Shown here piece after piece: positions 58,438-64,000 of a stretch of 64,000 nt of DNA. The notes under the pieces were generated by a model. The model was not told the DNA's origin. It made no database searches and was given only the letters and a program-made list of their open reading frames with translations. A program made the translations under genes and the position numbers. Each line of letters starts with the position of its first letter. Positions within the stretch are counted from its first letter, which is position 1. The stretch is from positions 372,001 through 436,000 of the forward strand of contig NC_018632.1 of assembly GCF_000172635.2 (NCBI RefSeq). The letters run 5' to 3'. Origin of the DNA: Alteromonas macleodii ATCC 27126. Its GTDB lineage: Bacteria > Pseudomonadota > Gammaproteobacteria > Enterobacterales > Alteromonadaceae.

Positions 58438-59319
58438 CTAAGAACGCAGTAAGTCACGTAGCTTTCGACCTTCTTCGCGCTGCGCTTTTAACTCAGCTTG
58501 CTGTTCAGGCGTTAGTACTGCAAACATGGCCTGGCGCTGTTTGGCCTTTTCAACACCAGCACTGACAAGGTCGTCTTTGTACTGGGCAACAAGAGCGTTC
58601 CAAGAGTCTTGTGAGAAAGACGAGCTTCTAATCAGATCGCGCTGGGCATCCTTAAAGCTTCGCAACGTTTCTCTATTGGCTTTGGATGTACCCTTGAATG
58701 ATTCACGAAGTTCAGCAAGATTTGCCAGCTGATCATCGGTCAGGTCAATGCCTTTAAACGGCGTGCCATTCCGCTGGTGATCTCTGTCGCCTCTTTCACC
58801 TTTACCGTGACCACGGAATTTTTTGCCTTTGCCTTCATCATCCATACGTTTTGCAAATTGTGACTTTTGCTCGTCAGACGCGTTGCGTCGCTTATCGCCT
58901 TTCGCCGCTCTTTTTTGATCTCTACTTTCTTCGCGTGCCAAGACTTTCGCTCGCTGCTCTTCACTTAGCACGTTAAAAATATTGTGGCGTAGTTGCGCAA
59001 GCGCAAAGTGTTTCGACTCACGCTCTTCAAGTTGAGTTTGTATAAAGGTGCTGATTTGTGCCTCAGAAGCAGTTTCAAAATCGAAACTTGGCTTCTCACT
59101 ATCGTGATTTTCAGGTCGAGGGTTAGCGTCTTTAAATGCGCTTATGAGTGTTTTTATCTCTTCGCGTTGTGAGTCACTTAAGCTTAAACCGCGAAGGTGT
59201 TTAACAATTTCTTTAACCGGTTCGTGGTGACGCATACCAGGGCCTGCTGGCTGAGCCAACGCAAGTCCACCTAAGCTAATCGCCGCTACAGTTGCACTAG
59301 CAATTAATAACTTTTTCAT
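58438..59319 (-). CDS. Periplasmic Spy/CpxP-family protein
   Basis: A 293-residue periplasmic protein with signal peptide MKKLLIASATVAAISLGGLA (cut after ALA-Q) and repeated LTxxQ-type motifs: LSLSDSQREEI, LTDDQLANL and LTPEQQAEL. It is about twice the length of E. coli CpxP and seems to hold two LTxxQ units around a charged, Lys/Arg/Glu-rich linker (about 115-180). Divergent from the cpxRA-like genes, as cpxP is in E. coli; probably an envelope-stress chaperone and feedback inhibitor of the kinase. Confidence 0.88.
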   Translation of the reverse strand: MKKLLIASATVAAISLGGLALAQPAGPGMRHHEPVKEIVKHLRGLSLSDSQREEIKTLISAFKDANPRPENHDSEKPSFDFETASEAQISTFIQTQLEERESKHFALAQLRHNIFNVLSEEQRAKVLAREESRDQKRAAKGDKRRNASDEQKSQFAKRMDDEGKGKKFRGHGKGERGDRDHQRNGTPFKGIDLTDDQLANLAELRESFKGTSKANRETLRSFKDAQRDLIRSSSFSQDSWNALVAQYKDDLVSAGVEKAKQRQAMFAVLTPEQQAELKAQREEGRKLRDLLRS

Positions 59320-59386
59320 TGTCGTCTCCTTTTTGTTCGGACACGTTAATCCTAGCGTGATAAATACAAAAAGCAGTCAACACACT

Positions 59387-59427
59387 GTAAAGCTTCTGTA
59401 AAGGTGATGCCGTTTTGTAATTGTAAA
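59387..59427. promoter_or_regulatory. CpxR-box-like sites between cpxP-like and cpxR
   Basis: GTAAA at 59387-59391 and 59398-59402 are six bases apart, in line with the CpxR consensus GTAAA-N(4-8)-GTAAA, and a further GTAAT-N1-GTAAA lies at 59417-59427. Their position in the divergent region suggests autoregulation of cpxRA and activation of the cpxP-like gene. Confidence 0.65.
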
Positions 59428-59575
59428 GGTCTGAAAAGATATAGTATGCGTTTGTCAGTGTTTTTCGTTTAATTTAGACAAGACTCACCACAAGCGTAGG
59501 TTGAAGTTTATAAAAATTACAGGCACTTTCATGAATCAAAGGTCAGCAGTTCCAACCGTTAAAGAGTTTAATACC

Positions 59576-60289
59576 ATGAGTTCAGATTTTCATTTGCAGT
59601 CTATCCTTGTTATTGATGATGACCTTGAGCTAACTGAAATGCTCTCCACGTACCTGTCGAGTATGGGATATCAAGTGCAAGTGCGTAACGACGGCGAAGA
59701 AGGGTTATCTGAAGCTGTATCTGGACGACATTACGATCTTATTTTATTGGATGTGATGATGCCAAAGATGGATGGCTTCGATGTGTTGAAAAAACTTCGT
59801 GTCAGCCATAGCACGCCTGTACTTATGTTGACAGCAAGAGGCGATGATTACGACCGCATTTTAGGTCTGGAAATGGGCGCCGATGATTATTTACCGAAAC
59901 CGTTTAACCATCGTGAGCTGGTGGCGCGAATAAAAGCGATTGTGCGTCGTCATAATCTTTCCTCAACGGGAGGAGCGGTGGAACAAGATTTATTTGTGAA
60001 TGGCATCTTTTTAAGCCCAAGCAGCCAGCTCGCTAAAGTAGACGATGTGGAATTAACGCTAACCACAACTGAGTTTTTAATTTTGCGCTTACTAATGCTA
60101 AATGCCGCTCAGCGGGTAACGAAAGAAGAAATAAGCTTAAAGATACTCGGCAAGCCACTGCAAGCTTTTGACAGAAGCATTGATATGCATGTTAGCAATC
60201 TGCGAAAGAAAATCAGTGCAGTAGCCGTAGATGAAAAAATAAAAACCATCCGCGGAGTAGGGTACATGTTAATTGTTGGAAGCCATTAA
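59576..60289 (+). CDS. cpxR: CpxR-like response regulator (OmpR family)
   Basis: A 237-residue transcription factor: receiver domain with acidic pocket in LVIDDDLELTEML, phospho-Asp in LILLDVMMPKMDG, T in LMLTARG and K in YLPKPF; C-terminal winged helix with LTTTEFLILRLL and RSIDMHVSNLRKK, as in OmpR/CpxR. I start it at 59576, close to the E. coli CpxR N-terminus; ATG at 59531 or TTG at 59501 would add 15-25 unlike residues. It overlaps the kinase gene by one base (TAATG). Confidence 0.92.
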   Translation: MSSDFHLQSILVIDDDLELTEMLSTYLSSMGYQVQVRNDGEEGLSEAVSGRHYDLILLDVMMPKMDGFDVLKKLRVSHSTPVLMLTARGDDYDRILGLEMGADDYLPKPFNHRELVARIKAIVRRHNLSSTGGAVEQDLFVNGIFLSPSSQLAKVDDVELTLTTTEFLILRLLMLNAAQRVTKEEISLKILGKPLQAFDRSIDMHVSNLRKKISAVAVDEKIKTIRGVGYMLIVGSH

Positions 60290-61650
60290 TGGTAAAACTG
60301 TTACGCAGCATCAGCCCAACGCGGGCCATCATGGGCCGCTTGTTTCTGTGGTTTTGGGCAACGTTCATTGTTACATCGCTTTTGGCCATTTGGGGAAGTC
60401 GCCTCTTTTTTGAAGACCTTCAAGTTGTGCAAATAAAGCCTCGCGAAGTAGAAGATTTAAATCAAGCCATTGAGCGGATGCAGCGTGGGCGCTTTCAGGA
60501 CCTACCGTTACATGAGACGCTAGATCGCAATTCACGTGGCGTGAGAGGTCGACTGGTTGCGGTAGATATTCGCGACAACCGCCTTATTTCAGGTGGAGGC
60601 CCTCCGCTTCGTGACAACGATAAAGAAGATTTACTGCGTTTGGTAAATCAAACCTCCCCGATTGCAGTAAAGCGCGGCGCATTCAAAATTCTCGGCCCGG
60701 TTTTCTTCGAGCGAGACAATTCACGCTTTGCGCTTTTTGCGGTAAAGCTAGATATGCCCGAAAAGCAAACTCCTCCGGTTCTACTGTTTTTGGCGATTGC
60801 ACTTATTACTACCACGCTTTTGAGCTGGCTATTTGCTAAAACGCTGACCAACCCTATTTTGCACATTCAGGGTTCAGCAAAACGTTTAGCAAGCGGCGAC
60901 TGGCAAACGCGGGTGGGCAAGGCTGCCAAGCGTCAGGATGAGTTAGGTCAGCTGGCGCGCGATTTCAATAAAATGGCTGAACAGCTCGAATCAATGTGGG
61001 GCGCACAAAAGCGATTATTGGCCGATGTGTCTCACGAACTTCGTTCACCCCTAGCGCGACTGCAAATGGCGCTAGGTCTTGCCCATCAGCAAAATGTAGA
61101 CCCTGCCACGTTATCTCGTGTTGAGCGGGAGGCTGATCGTATGGAAGCGCTGGTAAGCCAATTACTTACTCTTAGTCGTGCTGAAGCTGGCGAAGCCAAC
61201 ATGCAAAAACACGCTTTGTCTTTAGTACTCAACGATGTGCTTACCGACGCTAACTTTGAAGTGGCAAACAAAAACAAGCAGTTAAAAATTGACGATATAC
61301 CCAAAAAGACGGTAGTCATTGACAGCATGATGTTTTGTCGCGCTGTCGAGAATGTTCTTCGCAATGCCATACGTCATAGCAAACTCGTCACGCATATTGC
61401 GTTTAGCGAAGATGCGCAGCATTGGTGTATTCACATTACAGATGACGGCGACGGGTTAACCATTGAGGAATGTGAGCGTATATTTTCACCGTTTTACAGA
61501 GCAACTCTTGCCAGAGAGCGCGAGTCAGGAGGCGTAGGCTTGGGCTTATCCATTGCAAAAGCGGCAGTTGAGTTGCATCATGGACGCATAATCGCTGAAC
61601 CTGCTGAGCGCGGTGGGCTACGAGTTACTATGTCATTTCCGAAGTTATGA
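60289..61650 (+). CDS. cpxA: CpxA-like sensor histidine kinase
   Basis: A 453-residue inner-membrane kinase: TM1 at about 15-40, a periplasmic domain (about 41-160), TM2 at about 163-185, HAMP (about 186-240), H-box with LLADVSHELRSPLARLQ (phospho-His in SHE), N-box LRNAIRHS and GVGLGLSIAKAAV. Layout and operon with CpxR and a divergent CpxP-like gene support CpxA. The periplasmic sensor is poorly conserved, so inputs may differ. Confidence 0.9.
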   Translation: MVKLLRSISPTRAIMGRLFLWFWATFIVTSLLAIWGSRLFFEDLQVVQIKPREVEDLNQAIERMQRGRFQDLPLHETLDRNSRGVRGRLVAVDIRDNRLISGGGPPLRDNDKEDLLRLVNQTSPIAVKRGAFKILGPVFFERDNSRFALFAVKLDMPEKQTPPVLLFLAIALITTTLLSWLFAKTLTNPILHIQGSAKRLASGDWQTRVGKAAKRQDELGQLARDFNKMAEQLESMWGAQKRLLADVSHELRSPLARLQMALGLAHQQNVDPATLSRVEREADRMEALVSQLLTLSRAEAGEANMQKHALSLVLNDVLTDANFEVANKNKQLKIDDIPKKTVVIDSMMFCRAVENVLRNAIRHSKLVTHIAFSEDAQHWCIHITDDGDGLTIEECERIFSPFYRATLARERESGGVGLGLSIAKAAVELHHGRIIAEPAERGGLRVTMSFPKL

Positions 61651-61714
61651 TTGGAAACGTTGATAGCACTCCGTAGCCTAACAAAGAGCGCAATTTGACT
61701 GTAATAGGGTATTT

Positions 61715-62692
61715 ATGAACTGGACGTTCACGTCTGAAAATAACTTAGCCAGCACTTTTGCCACGTATATCAATCCCTTCTGGCAAAACAGTGTTACTCA
61801 GGGCCACTTCTCTGGGAAAGACAATATCAAGGTACGCTTTGCGCACTGTATCCCAGAATCGCCGCGAGCTACCATTGTAATATGCTCTGGTCGAATCGAA
61901 TCTTATTTAAAGTACAAAGAGTTCATTTACGATCTCTATCAAAATGGTTTCGCCGTATTCATCTTAGATCACAGAGGCCAAGGTTTGTCAGACAGGATGA
62001 CCCGTGACCCTCAGCATGGTTATGTTGCCGATTTTGACGACTACGTTGATGACTTCGTTATGTTCGTAGAAACTATTGTAAAGCCACTGCAGCAAGGCCC
62101 GTTACAGCTGGTATGCCATTCGATGGGGGGCGCCATTGGTGCACTCACGCTGCTGCGTCTTCCGAATTTGTTTTCAAAAGCCGTTTTAGCTTCACCCATG
62201 TTTGGCATTAAACCCGCTCTGCCCAATTGGTTGGCGAATGGCTTAATTCGCACAGGCCTTGCGGTAAACAGGATGAAAAAGAAAGATGCGGGGTACTTTT
62301 TTGGTCAAACCCCGTATATCGCGTTTCCTTTTTCACTTAATAAGCTCACCCACAGCAAAACCCGCTATGCCCTGTTTCGTGAGCTGTATGACGAAGAACA
62401 GGATATTCAGCTTGGTGGCGTGACTACAGAGTGGTTGGCAGCGGCACATCAGGCTATGAACAAAATTGAAAGTAGCGCACGCGCTATTACAACGCCCTCG
62501 CTTATATTAAGTGCAGACGATGACGCGATTATTGATAATAACCGTCAGCGCCGCGTGGCTCAGCTTATGCCAAATGCAAAACTGGAAATAGTGCCCCGCG
62601 CTTACCATGAGCTATTCACCGAGTCTGACGACATTCGCGAGCGCTCTGTGGCGCGTATTCTCGACTTTTTGACAGAAGACTCGTCTACATAA
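61715..62692 (+). CDS. pldB: Lysophospholipase-like alpha/beta hydrolase
   Basis: A 325-residue serine hydrolase. The order ATIVICSGRIESYLKYKEF, FILDHRGQGLSDR, nucleophile Ser in LVCHSMGGAIGAL and the acid in ILSADDDAIID plus His in RAYHELFTE matches lysophospholipase L2 (PldB). No signal peptide is seen. It follows the cpxRA-like genes on the same strand with a 64-base gap. Confidence 0.88.
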   Translation: MNWTFTSENNLASTFATYINPFWQNSVTQGHFSGKDNIKVRFAHCIPESPRATIVICSGRIESYLKYKEFIYDLYQNGFAVFILDHRGQGLSDRMTRDPQHGYVADFDDYVDDFVMFVETIVKPLQQGPLQLVCHSMGGAIGALTLLRLPNLFSKAVLASPMFGIKPALPNWLANGLIRTGLAVNRMKKKDAGYFFGQTPYIAFPFSLNKLTHSKTRYALFRELYDEEQDIQLGGVTTEWLAAAHQAMNKIESSARAITTPSLILSADDDAIIDNNRQRRVAQLMPNAKLEIVPRAYHELFTESDDIRERSVARILDFLTEDSST

Positions 62693-62844
62693 GTGCAGCC
62701 AAAGCTAACATTTAGTTAGGTAATCATACTTAAGAGCAGCGCTTTCTATTTCACAGGTAATAAAAGTGTGTGCAAGGGTGATGAAGAATGGCGTTTCGGT
62801 ATAAAATAAACGAGTTGTTAACTGTGAAGGTAATTTAAAAAAGC

Positions 62845-63309
62845 ATGCTCGATATCGTACTCTATCAGCCAGAGATCCCGCCAAATACGGGAAACATCAT
62901 CCGCTTATGCGCAAACAGTGGCTTTATGTTGCACTTAATCGAGCCCTTGGGCTTTGAATGGGACGATAAACGCGTTCGACGCGCAGGTTTAGATTATCAT
63001 GAGTTTGCTCACGTAAAGCGCCACGCCAATTTAGACGCTTACCTGAATGATGCTAAGCCAAAACGGGTATTCGCTTGCACAACGAAAGGCAAAGCGTTTC
63101 ACAGCGATGTGTCTTATGAAAAAGGCGATGCGTTAATTTTCGGACCGGAAACCCGAGGTTTACCAGACGACTATATTCAATCGCTTCCCCCAGAGCAGCG
63201 TGTTCGCATCCCTATGTTGCCAGACAGTCGTAGTATGAACTTGTCTAATGCAGTATCGGTATTTGTGTATGAAAGCTGGCGTCAGTTTGGTTACGAGGGT
63301 GCTCGTTAG
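62845..63309 (+). CDS. trmL: tRNA (cytidine/uridine-34-2'-O)-methyltransferase
   Basis: SPOUT methyltransferase that methylates the wobble base of tRNA-Leu. The 154-residue protein has [49 protein letters not shown] and [19 protein letters not shown], which define TrmL. A weak AAGGTAA ribosome site precedes it. Confidence 0.96.
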   Translation: MLDIVLYQPEIPPNTGNIIRLCANSGFMLHLIEPLGFEWDDKRVRRAGLDYHEFAHVKRHANLDAYLNDAKPKRVFACTTKGKAFHSDVSYEKGDALIFGPETRGLPDDYIQSLPPEQRVRIPMLPDSRSMNLSNAVSVFVYESWRQFGYEGAR

Positions 63310-63391
63310 TACTTTCTCTAACGCTTACTGTTTTGCTAAAAGCTCTTTTAACCATTTAAATCAAAAGCTTATTCAGCCTTTAAAAATGTCT

Positions 63392-63413
63392 GTAAAGATA
63401 GCGTAAATGTAAA
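63392..63413. promoter_or_regulatory. CpxR-box-like sites upstream of the MacA-like gene
   Basis: GTAAA at 63392-63396 and 63403-63407 are six bases apart, the same spacing as in the cpxP/cpxR region, with a third GTAAA at 63409-63413. They lie about 70-90 bases before the efflux adaptor start, where an activator would bind. Confidence 0.55.
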
Positions 63414-63440
63414 GATTGTCTCTCGTGGCGAATCTTTACA
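63408..63440. repeat. Inverted repeat upstream of the MacA-like gene
   Basis: Ten-base perfect arms TGTAAAGATT (63408-63417) and AATCTTTACA (63431-63440) with a 13-nt spacer. It overlaps the third GTAAA of the CpxR-like cluster, so it may be an operator, or a short RNA hairpin. Confidence 0.5.
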
Positions 63441-63481
63441 TTCGCTATATTGCATTCAGTTTTTTTTATGGATCGAATGCT

Positions 63482-64000
63482 TTGAAACTCCCTCTACCCA
63501 TTAAAGTACTGCTCATTGCAATTATTGTGTTTGTGCCCGCTTATGCTGTTTATGCATGGCTATACTCACCTCAGACAAATACCGAATATCTCTTTCAAGA
63601 TGCAAAGATACGAGACATCGAATTAAATTTGGTGTCTACAGGTCAGCTTGAGCCCAAGCGCTACGTAGAGGTAGGCGCGCAGGTTTCAGGTCAGGTAGAC
63701 AATATTCACGTAGAAGAGGGGGATATTGTTAAAGAAGGCGATTTGCTGGTAGAGATCGATGCCCGTGTATTTGAAACACAAGTACAGAATTCTCAAGCGG
63801 CGCTGGACAGCAAAAAAGCACAGCTGGCTCAGCTGCGGGCAGAGCGAGAACTCGCCGAAGTGAGAGCGCAACGCAATCAAAATTTGTTTAAGCAAAATGC
63901 AGTCAGCCAAGATGTAGTCGTAAGCAGCGATACAAATCTTAAAGTTATCGATACCAAGATCACGGCGAGCATCGCACAGATTAAAGCCGACGAAGCCTCG
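63482..64000 (+). CDS. MacA-like efflux periplasmic adaptor, 5' part
   Basis: The frame runs off the window end. It starts with a non-ATG codon (TTG at 63482); no ATG is available in frame. The N-terminal TM helix (about residues 8-27) is followed by a beta-barrel/lipoyl start with STGQLEPKRYVEVGAQVSGQV and EEGDIVKEGDLLVEID, then a coiled-coil hairpin with ETQVQNSQAALDSKKAQLAQL. This fits a MacA-type membrane-fusion protein; the ABC transporter should lie beyond the window. Confidence 0.88.
   Translation, partial: MKLPLPIKVLLIAIIVFVPAYAVYAWLYSPQTNTEYLFQDAKIRDIELNLVSTGQLEPKRYVEVGAQVSGQVDNIHVEEGDIVKEGDLLVEIDARVFETQVQNSQAALDSKKAQLAQLRAERELAEVRAQRNQNLFKQNAVSQDVVVSSDTNLKVIDTKITASIAQIKADEAS

Noticed and set aside
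1..64000. tRNA genes, rRNA genes, CRISPR arrays, prophage or insertion sequences
   Set aside because: I looked for CCA-ended cloverleaf-like segments, regularly spaced repeats, integrases and transposases by eye and found none; only short REP-like repeats were seen.

Overview
The window looks like chromosomal DNA from a marine gammaproteobacterium of the Alteromonas type. The assignment rests on gene order and protein character, not on a database search. It includes the order mrcA / pilMNOPQ-aroKB-damX-dam-rpe-trpS, a Shewanella/Alteromonas-style pabA, arginine-succinyltransferase (ast) and DUF1338 block, an argCBFGH-argA operon, a Vibrio-type FlgT and a CpxP/CpxRA module. I saw no tRNA, rRNA, CRISPR array, prophage or complete insertion sequence. 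The only repeat family I noticed is a short palindromic REP-like element (TGGGGTCAGAGTAC) at two intergenic sites.

Layout. 1-3.0 kb: 3' part of an RND efflux pump, a 40-residue membrane ORF and a DUF2982-like protein. 3.1-6.2 kb: large hybrid sensor kinase on the minus strand. 6.5-11.6 kb: parC, then an H-NOX gas sensor paired with a PAS-GGDEF-EAL c-di-GMP enzyme. 11.6-16.3 kb: arginine succinyltransferase (AST) catabolic genes with a DUF1338 protein. 16.8-31.7 kb (mostly minus): HDOD protein, pabA, trpS, rpe, then a plus-strand island (TorF-like porin, small exported protein, DUF2970 protein), then dam, damX, aroB, aroK and the type IV pilus operon pilMNOPQ. 31.8-38 kb: mrcA, maeA, a small lipoprotein and yghU. 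38-45 kb: catalase and a TetR-controlled oxidoreductase/DUF2855 pair with a hydrolase. 45-47.2 kb: membrane EAL protein. 47.4-54.2 kb: arginine biosynthesis operon argCBFGH plus argA. 54.8-64 kb: mgsA, a low-complexity unknown protein, an orphan flgH-flgT pair, CpxP-like/CpxR/CpxA, lysophospholipase, trmL and the start of a MacA-like efflux adaptor.

How genes work together. Arginine is prominent: the window has both a degradation operon (ast) and the biosynthetic operon, and both have ARG-box-like sites upstream. The biosynthetic operon also has what looks like an Arg-codon-rich leader peptide followed within 2 nt by a 19-bp-stem hairpin and U-run, just before argC. That is the architecture of a transcription attenuator, and I consider it the most interesting feature here. 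In the same operon argA is split by a one-base frameshift, with a TAGTG stop/start overlap at the break. A second theme is envelope stress: GTAAA-N6-GTAAA sites resembling CpxR boxes lie between cpxP and cpxR and again in front of the MacA-like gene, which suggests a local Cpx regulon.
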